From positions 6,200,001-6,264,000 of the forward strand of contig NZ_CP047020.1 of NCBI RefSeq assembly GCF_009796285.1: a stretch of 64,000 bases of DNA, read 5' to 3'. How positions within the stretch are numbered: the first letter of the stretch is position 1; every line of letters begins with the position of its first letter. Positions 40,426 to 49,218 of this stretch are shown piece after piece. A program made the position numbers and the translations under genes. Source of the DNA: Streptomyces broussonetiae (lineage in GTDB: Bacteria; Actinomycetota; Actinomycetes; Streptomycetales; Streptomycetaceae). Below the pieces are notes generated by a model. It was not told where the DNA came from. It saw only the letters and a program-made list of their open reading frames with translations, and did not search any database.

Positions 40426-41232
40426 TCAGAGGACCTTGGACAGGAACGACTGCGTCCGCTCGTGCTGCGGATTCGTCAGGACGTCCCGTGGATGTCCGGA
40501 TTCGACCACCACGCCCTCGTCCATGAACACCAGGCTGTCGCCCACCTCGCGGGCGAAGCCCATCTCGTGGGTGACGACGACCATCGTCATGCCGGACTCG
40601 GCGAGGTCTCGCATGACGTCCAGGACGTCGCCGACCAGCTCCGGGTCCAGGGCCGAGGTCGGCTCGTCGAACAGCATCAGCTTCGGGTCCATCGCGAGGG
40701 CCCGGGCGATCGCCACGCGCTGCTGCTGGCCGCCGGAGAGCTGTGAGGGGTAGTGCCCGGCCCGGTCGGCCAGCCCCACGCGCTCCAGCAGCTGCATCGC
40801 CCGCTCCTTGGCCTGCGCCTTGCCGGTCCCCTTGACCTGGACCGGCGCCTCCATGACGTTCTCCATGGCGGTCATGTGCGGGAACAGGTTGAAGCGCTGG
40901 AAGACCATGCCGATGTCCCGGCGCTTGAGGGCGACCTCGCGGTCCCGCAGCTCGTACAGCTTGTCGCCCTGCTGGCGGTAGCCGACCAGCTCACCGTCGA
41001 CGTACAGCCGGCCGGCGTTGATCTTCTCCAGATGGTTGATGCACCGGAGGAACGTGCTCTTGCCGGAGCCGGAGGGGCCGATGAGGCAGAACACCTCGCC
41101 CGGCTTCACCTCCAGGTCGATGCCCTTGAGCACCTCGACGTGGCCGAAGGACTTGTGGACGCCCTGCGCCCTGACCATCGGGACGGTGCCCTTCGCGGGA
41201 GCGTCCTGGGTCCTGCTCGGCTTCTCGGTCAT
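40426..41232 (-). CDS. Polar amino acid ABC transporter ATP-binding protein
   Basis: The ATPase subunit of 268 residues has Walker A GPSGSGKST, signature LSGGQQQRVAIARAL, Walker B LMLFDEPTSALDP and the H-loop VVTHEMGF. It belongs to the GlnQ/GluA-like importers for glutamine, glutamate and similar amino acids. The ATG overlaps the permease stop by four bases. It is the last of three cotranscribed genes (binding protein, permease, ATPase). Confidence 0.93.
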   Translation of the reverse strand: MTEKPSRTQDAPAKGTVPMVRAQGVHKSFGHVEVLKGIDLEVKPGEVFCLIGPSGSGKSTFLRCINHLEKINAGRLYVDGELVGYRQQGDKLYELRDREVALKRRDIGMVFQRFNLFPHMTAMENVMEAPVQVKGTGKAQAKERAMQLLERVGLADRAGHYPSQLSGGQQQRVAIARALAMDPKLMLFDEPTSALDPELVGDVLDVMRDLAESGMTMVVVTHEMGFAREVGDSLVFMDEGVVVESGHPRDVLTNPQHERTQSFLSKVL

Positions 41233-42170
41233 GCCGTGACCTTCCTGCTCGAGAAGGTCGTCAGGTGGGACCTGACCTTCTGCCACGGGGTGGGCGGGAG
41301 GCTGCGGCTGGAGCCGCGGGCGTAGTACCGCTCGATGTAGTACTGGCCGACGCTCAGGACCGAGGTCATGATCAGGTACCAGGCCGCGGCGAGGAAGTAC
41401 ATCTCCACCGGGGCGCCGGAGTTCTGGCCGATGTCCTGGGCGTAACGGAACAGCTCGGGATACTGGACGGCCGCCACGAGCGAGGTCGTCTTGAGCATGT
41501 TGATGACCTCGTTGCCCGTCGGCGGCACGATCACGCGCATCGCCTGCGGGATGATCACCCGGCGCAGGGTCCTGGCGTGGCTCATGCCGAGCGCGTGGGC
41601 CGCCTCGGTCTGGCCCTCGTCCACCGCGAGCAGGCCCGCCCGGCAGATCTCGGCCATGTACGCCGCCTCGTTCAGACCCAGGCCGAGCAGCGCCGTCAGC
41701 AGCGGCGTCATGAAGTTCGACCAGTAGTCCTTGTAGAACGGCATCAGGTTGATGTACTCGAAGACCAGGCCCAGGTTGAACCAGAGGAACAGCTGGACCA
41801 GGACCGGCGTGCCGCGGAAGAACCAGATGTAGAACCAGGCGATCGACGAGGTCACGGGGTTCCTCGACAGGCGCATGATCGCGAGGACGATGCCGCCGAC
41901 GATGCCGATCAGCATCGACAGGACGGTCAGCAGGAGGGTCTTGCTGACGCCGGTCAGGATCCGGTGGTCGAAGAAGTACTCCGGCACCGCGTGCCAGTTG
42001 ATCTTGCCCTGGCCGAACGCGTAGACGATCGCGACGAGGATCGCGATGGCTATGACGGCGGAGACGTAGCGTCCGTAGTGCCGGACCGGGATGGCCTTGA
42101 TGGCCTCCGGGCGGGCTGGGGGAGTCTCCTGGGCCGGTGTCTGCCCGGCCGTCTTGTCCTTGTCAGTCAC
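41229..42170 (-). CDS. Polar amino acid ABC transporter permease
   Basis: The membrane subunit of 313 residues has an N-terminal cytoplasmic region of about 40 residues and several transmembrane helices. The HisM-type signature includes GLGLNEAAYMAEICRAGLLA and the EAA loop EAAHALGMSHARTLRRVIIPQA, which couples to the ATPase. It starts at the GTG at 42170 with GAGAGG upstream, 37 bases after the binding-protein gene. A single permease gene suggests a homodimeric channel. Confidence 0.92.
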   Translation of the reverse strand: MTDKDKTAGQTPAQETPPARPEAIKAIPVRHYGRYVSAVIAIAILVAIVYAFGQGKINWHAVPEYFFDHRILTGVSKTLLLTVLSMLIGIVGGIVLAIMRLSRNPVTSSIAWFYIWFFRGTPVLVQLFLWFNLGLVFEYINLMPFYKDYWSNFMTPLLTALLGLGLNEAAYMAEICRAGLLAVDEGQTEAAHALGMSHARTLRRVIIPQAMRVIVPPTGNEVINMLKTTSLVAAVQYPELFRYAQDIGQNSGAPVEMYFLAAAWYLIMTSVLSVGQYYIERYYARGSSRSLPPTPWQKVRSHLTTFSSRKVTA

Positions 42171-42207
42171 GGGTGTTGCCTCTCGGTGGCCGCTTGCCGG
42201 ACGCGGG

Positions 42208-43164
42208 TCACTTGCCGCCGTTGATGACGGACTGCTTGACGGCGCCGTCCTGGGCGCCCCACTTCTCGAGGATCTTCTCGTACTCGCCGTTCTTGATGAT
42301 CGCGTCCATCGCGGCCTGGAGCGCGTCGCGCAGCTGGGTGGCGCTCTTGGAGACGGCGATGCCGTACGGGGCCGCCTCGACCTGCTGGCCGACAACCTGG
42401 AAGTCCTTGCCGCCGCCGGAGGTCTTCACCGCGTACGCGGCCACCGGGAAGTCGGAGGAGGCGGCGTCCACACCACCCGAGCGCAGCCGGGTCTGGGACT
42501 GCTGGTCGTCGTCGAACGGCTCGATGGAGAGCTTCTTGCCGCCCGGACACTTCTTGGCCTCCTGCTTGGCCAGGTCCTCGGAGACGGTGCCGCGCTCGAC
42601 GGCGATCTTCTTGCCGCACAGGTCCGACCAGCCGTTGATGCCCTGCGTGTCGCCCTTGCGCGTGTAGATCGAGACACCGGCGGTCAGGTAGTCGACGAAG
42701 TCGACGCCCTCGCCGACCTTCTTGCCGGTGTCCGGGTCGACGCCCTCCTGGCGGTTCTTGTTGTCCGTCATCGCCGACATCGCGATGTCGTAGCGGCCCG
42801 AGCGCAGGCCCGTGAGCAGGCCGTCGAAGGTGCCGTTCTCGAAGGTCAGCTTCACGCCGAGCTGCTTGCCCATGGCCGCGGCGAGATCGGGGTCGAGGCC
42901 GGCGACGTTGCCGGAGGAGTCCTTGAACTCCACGGGGGCGTACGCGATGTCCGAGCCCACCTTGATCTCGCCCTTGCTCCGGATGTCGGCCGGGAGCTTG
43001 CCGGCGAGCGGGGCGCCGCCGGTGGAGCCGGTGGAGCCGGTGCTCTTGGTCTTGGTCTGGTCACCGCAGCCGGTGAGCAGGAGAGCGCCCGCGACCGCGA
43101 TCGCACCCACCGCGGCCAGACGGGAGTGCGCGGCGGTGGTACGACGGGTGGAGCTTGCGGTCAT
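42208..43164 (-). CDS. Amino acid ABC transporter substrate-binding lipoprotein
   Basis: This secreted lipoprotein of 318 residues has a signal peptide with lipobox LLLTGC (Cys about 33), a Thr/Gly/Ser linker, then an SBP_bac_3 domain (GEIKVGSDIAYAPVEF, DIAMSAMTDNKNRQ, GKKIAVERGTVSEDL). It delivers a polar amino acid to the downstream permease; the exact ligand cannot be read from the sequence. It is the first gene of the operon. Confidence 0.92.
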   Translation of the reverse strand: MTASSTRRTTAAHSRLAAVGAIAVAGALLLTGCGDQTKTKSTGSTGSTGGAPLAGKLPADIRSKGEIKVGSDIAYAPVEFKDSSGNVAGLDPDLAAAMGKQLGVKLTFENGTFDGLLTGLRSGRYDIAMSAMTDNKNRQEGVDPDTGKKVGEGVDFVDYLTAGVSIYTRKGDTQGINGWSDLCGKKIAVERGTVSEDLAKQEAKKCPGGKKLSIEPFDDDQQSQTRLRSGGVDAASSDFPVAAYAVKTSGGGKDFQVVGQQVEAAPYGIAVSKSATQLRDALQAAMDAIIKNGEYEKILEKWGAQDGAVKQSVINGGK

Positions 43165-43723
43165 CGTGGTTCCTCCGGCGGATGGGGAAGATTTTCCGAT
43201 GGGGTCGACGGGAACACACACCTTCGGGTGTCGCGACCTCGTGGGTTTACGGCATCTTGCCATTCGGACTACGCCATTCAGGGTTGTGACTATGTCAAAA
43301 TCGCATAACGGGTGATCCCCCGAACCGCATCAGTCGGTGAAACAACGGTCCTTGACCACCGGACCATCTGCGGGAATGCGGTACTCCGGCCGGAAAATCT
43401 TCGGCTCGTCTCACGATGTGGTCAGCGCATCTACGCGCGTACCCATGGCTGTCCGCGCTCGGCGTGGACGTCAGCCTCGTGTCATCCGCGTGTGGCTCTC
43501 TAGTCGCCGGATGTGACCTTGGACCTAATGGACTCGTCGTGGGCGCCGTCCGTCCGGTAAGAAGGTTCTTTACACCCCTCATCCGGGGCTCAGGGCGCGT
43601 GTGCGGCGCGCCCGTCGCGCAGATGCTCGTACGTATCAGCAATCGGGTCCTGCGCGGTGCCCGCCCACCCCTCACCAGGAGTGGTCGACCCTCAAACCAT
43701 GCATACCTAAGGGGTAAGACAAA
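43165..43723. other. 559-base intergenic region between importer and malic enzyme
   Basis: This holds the divergent control regions of the amino acid importer (minus) and malic enzyme (plus). On the minus strand a TTGACA hexamer (43298-43293) is a -35 candidate, but I see no -10 at the right distance. No open frame looks coding and no strong repeat was found. Confidence 0.4.
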
Positions 43724-44947
43724 GTGGCAGCGGAGATCGTCAATCCTCGCAGCGACAGCACAACGGACCAGGACGGCGGGGCCGAGCCCCTCGATTCCTT
43801 CGATCCGGTGTTCGCGCTGCACCGCGGCGGCAAGATGGCCGTGCAGGCCACCGTGCCGGTCCGTGACAAGGACGACCTTTCCCTCGCGTACACGCCCGGC
43901 GTCGCGCGCGTGTGCACCGCGATCGCGGAGCAGCCGGAGCTGGTCAACGACTACACGTGGAAGTCGAGCGTGGTCGCCGTCGTGACCGACGGTACGGCCG
44001 TCCTCGGACTCGGGGACATCGGTCCCCAGGCCTCCCTCCCCGTCATGGAGGGCAAGGCGATCCTGTTCAAGCAGTTCGGCGGCGTCGACGCGGTCCCGAT
44101 CGCGCTCGACTGCACCGACGTGGACGACATCGTCGAGACCGTCGTCCGGCTCGCCCCGTCCTTCGGCGGAGTGAACCTGGAGGACATCTCGGCACCCCGG
44201 TGCTTCGAGATCGAGCGCCGGCTCCAGGAGCGCCTCGACATCCCGGTCTTCCACGACGACCAGCACGGTACGGCCGTCGTGACGCTCGCGGCGCTGCGCA
44301 ACGCGGCGCGGCTGAGCGGGCGCGAGATCGGGCAGCTGCGGGCCGTCATCTCGGGTGCCGGCGCGGCCGGTGTCGCCATCGCCAAGATGCTGGTCGAGGC
44401 CGGCATCGGGGACGTGGCCGTGACGGACCGCAAGGGCGTCGTGTCCGCAGACCGGGAGGACCTCACCTCCGTCAAGCGGGAGCTGGCCGGTTTTACCAAC
44501 AAGGCGGGCATCACCGGCACGCTGGAGGACGCCCTCGCGGGCGCCGACGTCTTCATCGGCGTCTCCGGCGGTACGGTCCCGGAGGAGGCCGTCGCCTCCA
44601 TGGCCAAGGGTGCCTTCGTCTTCGCGATGGCCAACCCGAACCCCGAGGTGCACCCGGACGTCGCGCACAAGTACGCGGCGGTCGTGGCGACCGGGCGGTC
44701 CGACTTCCCGAACCAGATCAACAACGTGCTGGCGTTCCCGGGCATCTTCGCGGGCGCGCTGCAGGTGCGGGCCTCTCGGATCACCGAGGGCATGAAGATC
44801 GCCGCGGCGGAGGCGCTGGCGGCCGTGGTGGGCGACGACCTCGCCGCCGACTACGTGATTCCCTCGCCGTTCGACGAGCGGGTCGCTCCTGCGGTGACGG
44901 CGGCGGTCGCGGCTGCCGCGCGGGCCGAAGGGGTTGCGCGCCGCTGA
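43724..44947 (+). CDS. NAD-dependent malic enzyme
   Basis: This enzyme of 407 residues decarboxylates malate to pyruvate with NAD(P)+. Features are LSLAYTPGVARVC, EGKAILFKQFGGVDAVPI, HDDQHGTAVVTLAAL (metal-ligand Asp/Glu region), the Rossmann GAGAAGVAIAKML, and FAMANPNPEVHPD. The short bacterial type lacks the phosphotransacetylase tail of MaeB. The start is the GTG at 43724. In S. coelicolor SCO5261 at this place is described as an NAD+-dependent malic enzyme. A classic terminator with T run follows. Confidence 0.93.
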   Translation: MAAEIVNPRSDSTTDQDGGAEPLDSFDPVFALHRGGKMAVQATVPVRDKDDLSLAYTPGVARVCTAIAEQPELVNDYTWKSSVVAVVTDGTAVLGLGDIGPQASLPVMEGKAILFKQFGGVDAVPIALDCTDVDDIVETVVRLAPSFGGVNLEDISAPRCFEIERRLQERLDIPVFHDDQHGTAVVTLAALRNAARLSGREIGQLRAVISGAGAAGVAIAKMLVEAGIGDVAVTDRKGVVSADREDLTSVKRELAGFTNKAGITGTLEDALAGADVFIGVSGGTVPEEAVASMAKGAFVFAMANPNPEVHPDVAHKYAAVVATGRSDFPNQINNVLAFPGIFAGALQVRASRITEGMKIAAAEALAAVVGDDLAADYVIPSPFDERVAPAVTAAVAAAARAEGVARR

Positions 44948-44956
44948 GTCGGTCGA

Positions 44957-44983
44957 ATGGCCCCGCCTGCTGAGGCGGGGCCA
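44957..44983 (+). terminator. Rho-independent terminator after malic enzyme
   Basis: A perfect 11-12 base stem (TGGCCCCGCCT/AGGCGGGGCCA, loop GCTG) is followed by TTTTCTTT, the best canonical terminator in the window. Confidence 0.95.
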
Positions 44984-45140
44984 TTTTCTTTCCCCCGCCT
45001 GCCCCCGACGCGGGCGCTGCAGGGGTGCCCCTGAGGGGGCCTGTGGCGGGCTGGGCCGCATGGGTGCCCTTGTGCAAGAGGGCATGTGTCACAGGCCGCC
45101 GTGGTTCCGTCGGCCGACCCGCGCACCTATCGTCGGGCCC

Positions 45141-46106
45141 ATGTTCGCTGTCTACGCCGCCCGAATCGACCGCGACCAGCCGCTCACCGGCCTTGAGTTG
45201 GGGGAGCGTCCGGCTCCCGAGGCCCGGCCCGGCTGGAGCACGATCCATGTGCGCGCCGCCTCCCTCAACCACCACGACCTCTGGTCCCTGCGAGGCGTCG
45301 GCCTCCCCGAGGACCGGCTGCCGATGATCCTCGGCTGCGACGCCGCCGGGGTCGACGCGGACGGCAACGAGGTCGTCCTGCACTCCGTCATCGGCCAGAC
45401 CGGCCACGGTGTCGGCCCGAACGAGCCGCGCTCCATCCTCACCGAGCGCTACCAGGGCACCTTCGCCGAGCAGGTCGCCGTGCCGACCTGGAACGTGCTG
45501 CCCAAGCCCAAGGAGTTGTCCTTCGCCGAGGCCGCCTGTCTGCCGACCGCGTGGCTGACGGCCTACCGGATGCTGTTCACCAACGCCGGGGTACGCCCCG
45601 GTGACTCGGTCCTCGTGCAGGGCGCCGGCGGTGGCGTGGCGACGGCCGCGATCGTGCTCGGCAGGGCCGCGGGGCTCCGGGTCTTCGCCACCAGCCGGGA
45701 CGAGGCCAAGCGGAAGCGAGCCCTGGAACTGGGGGCCGTGGAGGCCGTGGAGCCGGGAGCGCGGCTGCCGCAGCGGGTGGACGCCGTGATCGAGACGGTG
45801 GGTGCGGCCACCTGGTCCCACTCGGTGAAGTCGCTGCGGCCCGGCGGCACGCTCGTCATCTCCGGGGCGACGAGCGGCGACCGGCCCTCGCACGCCGAGC
45901 TGACCCGGATCTTCTTCCTGGAGCTGAAGGTCGTCGGCTCCACCATGGGCACCAAGGAGGAGCTGGAGGATCTGCTCTCCTTCTGCGCGGCCACGGGCGT
46001 ACGGCCCGTCATCGACGAGGAACTGCCGTTGGACCGGGCCCGCGAGGGCTTCGAGCGGCTCGCGTCCGGGGAGCAGTTCGGGAAGATCGTGCTCACCAAC
46101 TCCTGA
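45141..46106 (+). CDS. Zinc-binding dehydrogenase / quinone-oxidoreductase-like protein
   Basis: This medium-chain reductase (MDR) of 321 residues has a GroES-like N-terminal domain (VRAASLNHHDLWSLRGVG, ILGCDAAGV), a NADPH-binding GAGGGVATAAIVLGRAAG and the C-terminal EQFGKIVL. It lacks the structural-zinc cysteine cluster and resembles quinone oxidoreductases more than alcohol dehydrogenases. TATCGT ends seven bases before the ATG and no ribosome binding site is present, so it is probably leaderless. It converges on the PadR/DUF4097 operon. Confidence 0.9.
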   Translation: MFAVYAARIDRDQPLTGLELGERPAPEARPGWSTIHVRAASLNHHDLWSLRGVGLPEDRLPMILGCDAAGVDADGNEVVLHSVIGQTGHGVGPNEPRSILTERYQGTFAEQVAVPTWNVLPKPKELSFAEAACLPTAWLTAYRMLFTNAGVRPGDSVLVQGAGGGVATAAIVLGRAAGLRVFATSRDEAKRKRALELGAVEAVEPGARLPQRVDAVIETVGAATWSHSVKSLRPGGTLVISGATSGDRPSHAELTRIFFLELKVVGSTMGTKEELEDLLSFCAATGVRPVIDEELPLDRAREGFERLASGEQFGKIVLTNS

Positions 46107-46131
46107 GGTTCGCAGGGTGGTTGGGTCGTTC

Positions 46132-46161
46132 GGGCGGGTCCGGGGTGTTCCCGGCCCGCCC
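46132..46161. terminator. Bidirectional hairpin between MDR and PadR genes
   Basis: GGGCGGG pairs with CCCGCCC and the stem continues for five more pairs past a one-base bulge, with a short loop, in the 93-base gap between convergent genes. Confidence 0.7.
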
Positions 46162-46199
46162 TCTTCCCGCGCGGAACCCGGCCGCCCGGGCGGGCCCCG

Positions 46200-47255
46200 T
46201 CAGACCTTCGGCTGTCGCAGGAGCGCGGCGATGCGGGCCGCCGCCGACGACAGGTGGTGGCGGGTCTCGTGGAGTTGGCCGGGGGTGACTCCGTGGTCGC
46301 GGGCCGCGTCGCGGATGTCGTCGCGGAAGCGGTCCAGGAGACGGTCCAGGTCGCGGGCAGGGTCTCCGGTGAAGTCCTCGTGCGCCCAGGAGGGTTCGTA
46401 CTCGACGGGGAAGTCCTCGGTGGGCGGGACGTAGTGGGCTTCGGTGGGGGTGGACGGTGCGGTCGCGTCCTCAGGGGTGCGGATGAAGCTCCGGTCCCTG
46501 CCCCGGCCCTTGGCCCAGTCCTTGCCGAAATCGCCGAATTCCTTGGCCAGTTCGGTCAGGCCCTCGCGGACGCCGGTCGGCCAGTCGCCGCGCGTGAAGT
46601 GGTCCTGGACCCGGTCCTGGACCTGCCGGGCGATGCGCTGCATCTCCTCCTGGGCCTGGGCCCGCGCCCGTGCCTGTGCCTCCTGGGCCTGGCGGCGGGC
46701 CCGCTGGGCCTCCTCGCGGGCCCGGCGGCTCTCGTCCTTGGCGCGGCGGGCCTGCTCCTTCCACTCCTGCTTGACCCGGCGCATCTCCTCCTTGGCGGCT
46801 CGCCAGGACTCCTTGTCGTCGCCCAGGTCGCCGTACTCCCCGGCCGACGCGCCCGTCTTGGGACCCAGGCGGGCCTCGGAGGCGGCCGCGCGCATCTCGC
46901 GGCGCAGGTCGCCGGCCGCGCCACGCACGTCGGCCCTTATCTCGGCGGCCAGTTCCGCGACCGACTCGCGGATCTCCAGCTCCAGGTCGGCCAACTCGCC
47001 GCGGCGGTCGGCCAGTTCGGCGCGTCCGGCGTCCGTGATGGCGTACACCTTGCGGCCGCCCTCCGTGGTGTGCCGGACCAGGCCCTCGGCCTCCAGTTTG
47101 GCCAGTCGGGGGTAGACCGTACCCGCCGAGGGGGCGTACAGCCCCTGGAAGCGTTCCTCGAGGAGCCTGATCACCTCGTAGCCGTGGCGCGGGGCCTCGT
47201 CGAGCAGCTTGAGCAGATACAGGCGGAGGCGCCCGTGGGCGAAGACGGGGGGCAT
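46200..47255 (-). CDS. Long PadR-family regulator with charged coiled-coil tail
   Basis: This regulator of 351 residues has a typical PadR winged helix at the N-terminus (LYLLKLLDEAPRHGYEVIRLLEERF, GTVYPRLAKLEAEGLV). Its C-terminal extension of about 270 residues contains a long Arg/Glu/Ala/Gln coiled coil (about 150-225, e.g. RRAREEAQRARRQAQEAQAR) and an acidic linker. PadR proteins are normally 100-180 residues. ATG 47255 follows the DUF4097 stop codon by one base, so the genes are cotranslated. The palindrome CACGATATATCGTG upstream of the operon is a good operator. It may repress DUF4097 and itself in response to envelope stress. Confidence 0.88.
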   Translation of the reverse strand: MPPVFAHGRLRLYLLKLLDEAPRHGYEVIRLLEERFQGLYAPSAGTVYPRLAKLEAEGLVRHTTEGGRKVYAITDAGRAELADRRGELADLELEIRESVAELAAEIRADVRGAAGDLRREMRAAASEARLGPKTGASAGEYGDLGDDKESWRAAKEEMRRVKQEWKEQARRAKDESRRAREEAQRARRQAQEAQARARAQAQEEMQRIARQVQDRVQDHFTRGDWPTGVREGLTELAKEFGDFGKDWAKGRGRDRSFIRTPEDATAPSTPTEAHYVPPTEDFPVEYEPSWAHEDFTGDPARDLDRLLDRFRDDIRDAARDHGVTPGQLHETRHHLSSAAARIAALLRQPKV

Positions 47256-47256
47256 G

Positions 47257-48234
47257 TCAGAGCACCTTCTTGTCGGTCGTACCGTCGGCCGGGGCGTCGG
47301 TGGCCTCTGTGGACTCGGAGCCCTGGTCGGAGACGGAATTGTCTCCCGGGGCGGCCGGGGCGCCGGTGGCGGGGGCGGTGTCCGGGCGCCGTGGCGGCTC
47401 GGACTCCCACGGGGTGTGGTCCTCGTGCTCGCTCGGCGGGCGGCGCAGCAGGGCGATCGAGCCGGAGACCGTGGTGGCCCGGAGCCGGCCGGTGCCCGCC
47501 CCCAGCCGACCGGTGATCTTGTGGGCACCCCACTGGCCGTGCACCCGCAGTCCGTCGAAGGCGTTGGAGATCGTGCCGCTCGCCGTGTTCGCCTCCACCT
47601 CCGCGTCTCCCGGGTGCGGCAGGCGGATGGCGATCTCGCCGGAGACGCTGGTGAGGCTGACCTCCGTGGGGCCGTCCGGGTCCAGATCGACGATCATGGA
47701 TCCGCTGACGGAGTCGGCCCGGACGGTGCGGCCGGAGCCCGCGACCACCGTGAGGTCGCCCGAGACCGACTTGAACCGCAGGTCTCCGGTGACCGCCTGG
47801 GCCTCCAGGTTCCCCGACACGGTGTCCGCGTGGACCGGGCCCGAGACGCCGACCAGGGTCGTGTCCCCGGTCACGCCCTTGACCACGGCGGGGCCGCGGA
47901 TCCCGGAGACGACCGCGCCGGCGTCGACCACGCCCACCTCCACGCGCGTGTCGGCCGGGACCGCCAGGGAGACGACGGCGCTGCGCCGCCAGCCCTTGCG
48001 GTCGAGCCACTTCAGCAGCCCCTTCCAGGGCAGGTCCTCATAGGCCACCGTGAGGGTGCCGCCCTTGTGGGTGACCACGAGGGGCGGGCCCTTGATCTCC
48101 GAGACCTCGAGGCGGGCGGAACCTTCTTCCGTGCCCACCACGTTGACCGTTCCGCTGACGATGCGGACCTGGAGGTCGTTCACGCCGGCGTCGAAGGTCA
48201 GCTTCTGGGGCTCGGTGACGGACCACTCGGACAT
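47257..48234 (-). CDS. DUF4097 beta-strand repeat (adhesin-like) protein
   Basis: This protein of 325 residues has a DUF4097 domain made of repeated short strands (VSGTVNVVG, VSGPVHADTVSGNLEAQAV, TGDLRFKSVSGDLTVV), a right-handed beta-helix pattern. The last 60 residues are Pro/Ser/Glu-rich and disordered. There is no signal peptide, so it is intracellular. DUF4097 proteins often sit with PadR or anti-sigma genes in envelope stress modules. Stop and next start are one base apart. Confidence 0.88.
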   Translation of the reverse strand: MSEWSVTEPQKLTFDAGVNDLQVRIVSGTVNVVGTEEGSARLEVSEIKGPPLVVTHKGGTLTVAYEDLPWKGLLKWLDRKGWRRSAVVSLAVPADTRVEVGVVDAGAVVSGIRGPAVVKGVTGDTTLVGVSGPVHADTVSGNLEAQAVTGDLRFKSVSGDLTVVAGSGRTVRADSVSGSMIVDLDPDGPTEVSLTSVSGEIAIRLPHPGDAEVEANTASGTISNAFDGLRVHGQWGAHKITGRLGAGTGRLRATTVSGSIALLRRPPSEHEDHTPWESEPPRRPDTAPATGAPAAPGDNSVSDQGSESTEATDAPADGTTDKKVL

Positions 48235-48289
48235 GGGGCCTCCTTGGCCGGACACGGTCACAACGCGCCATATCGCGTCTCGCGTAAAA

Positions 48290-48303
48290 CACGATATATC
48301 GTG
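48290..48303. promoter_or_regulatory. PadR-type palindrome before DUF4097-padR
   Basis: CACGATATATCGTG is a perfect 14-base palindrome 56 bases upstream of the DUF4097 start. A related half site, CATATCGCG, lies at 48269-48277. It is the probable autoregulatory operator of the long PadR. Confidence 0.72.
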
Positions 48304-48629
48304 GCCGCCGGAAGTCAAGGCACTCATTCGAGTGAGCAGGCGTGCCGAGGGTGCCAGGGTGCCTCTCGCGTGCGCCGAGGTGCAGGTCGAGCCCATCGGG
48401 GGCGCGCGTCGGGCGCCGTAAGGGCGAGTCGGGGGATCCGCGGGCCCGTCGGCTCGGGATGGCGCAGGTGGCGTTGGGGGTGCCGGTCGCCGCGTGATGG
48501 TGTGTGCGGGGCGCTGCTTCTGGCGCACGGGGCGCTGGGGACGGCGTACGAGCAGATGCGCCGGCACGGGCGAGCGTGCGCGCCGGGGCAGTGGCCGGAG
48601 TCGTGCGATGGGGGTGCGGCTGGGAGGTG

Positions 48630-48750
48630 CTCACAGCTCACGGCACACGGCACACAGCTCACGGCACGCAGCTCACGGCGCACGGCGCACGGCACACAGC
48701 TCACGGCGTACGCCACACGCCACACGGCACACGGCACACGGCGCGCGGCA
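48630..48750. repeat. Simple-sequence array of CACGGCACA-like units
   Basis: About 120 bases consist of imperfect 7- and 10-base units (CGGCACA, CAGCTCACGG) repeated roughly 15 times. It lies in a 667-base region (48235-48901) without a supported gene. Open frames across it have repetitive Arg/Ala/Thr/His composition and are not real. Confidence 0.85.
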
Positions 48751-48901
48751 AGGTGCGGGGGCGCTCGCCCGTGTCCGCGGGTGCCGGCTGCGCGGCCCCA
48801 CCGTGGGTCCCCGCACGGCTGCGCCCGAGCAGGTCCGTACGTTGCATAGGCTGTCTGTGCAGGCACTGTCGGCCTTGATGCAGATGCAGGAGACGCACCC
48901 C

Positions 48902-49081
48902 ATGTACTTCACGGACCGCGGGATCGAGGAGTTGGAGAAACGGCGTGGCGAGGAAGAGGTCACCTTCGAGTGGCTCGCCGAGCAGCTGCGCACGTTCGTC
49001 GATCTCAATCCCGACTTCGAGGTGCCCGTCGAGCGCCTTGCCACCTGGCTCGCGCGGCTCGACGACGAGGACGACGAGTAG
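48902..49081 (+). CDS. DUF6104-type small acidic protein
   Basis: This acidic protein of 59 residues begins MYFTDRGIEELEKRRGEEEV and ends in DDEDDE. It corresponds to a small conserved Streptomyces protein family (DUF6104). It is soluble and helical with no known role. The ATG at 48902 has AGGAGA about nine bases upstream. It lies immediately before the conflict-type cluster but shows no sequence link with it. Confidence 0.8.
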   Translation: MYFTDRGIEELEKRRGEEEVTFEWLAEQLRTFVDLNPDFEVPVERLATWLARLDDEDDE

Positions 49082-49218
49082 GCGACCGCGCGACCGGTGA
49101 GCCGCGCGCCCGGCGGGCTCATGAGCGGGGGCGATCATCAGCCGTATCGCTCGTTGCCCCTCCCTCTCCCTTTCCCCTGGCGTTAGCCTTCTCCTCCCAT
49201 CGGGGAACGGGGGGCGTC

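Noticed and set aside
43266..43298. Housekeeping promoter for the amino acid importer
   Set aside because: A TTGACA hexamer is present, but the nearest -10-like sequence is 21 bases away. Not reported as a promoter.
48630..48750. Repeat array considered as CRISPR
   Set aside because: Units are 7-10 bases and contiguous, with no unique spacers and no cas genes nearby.
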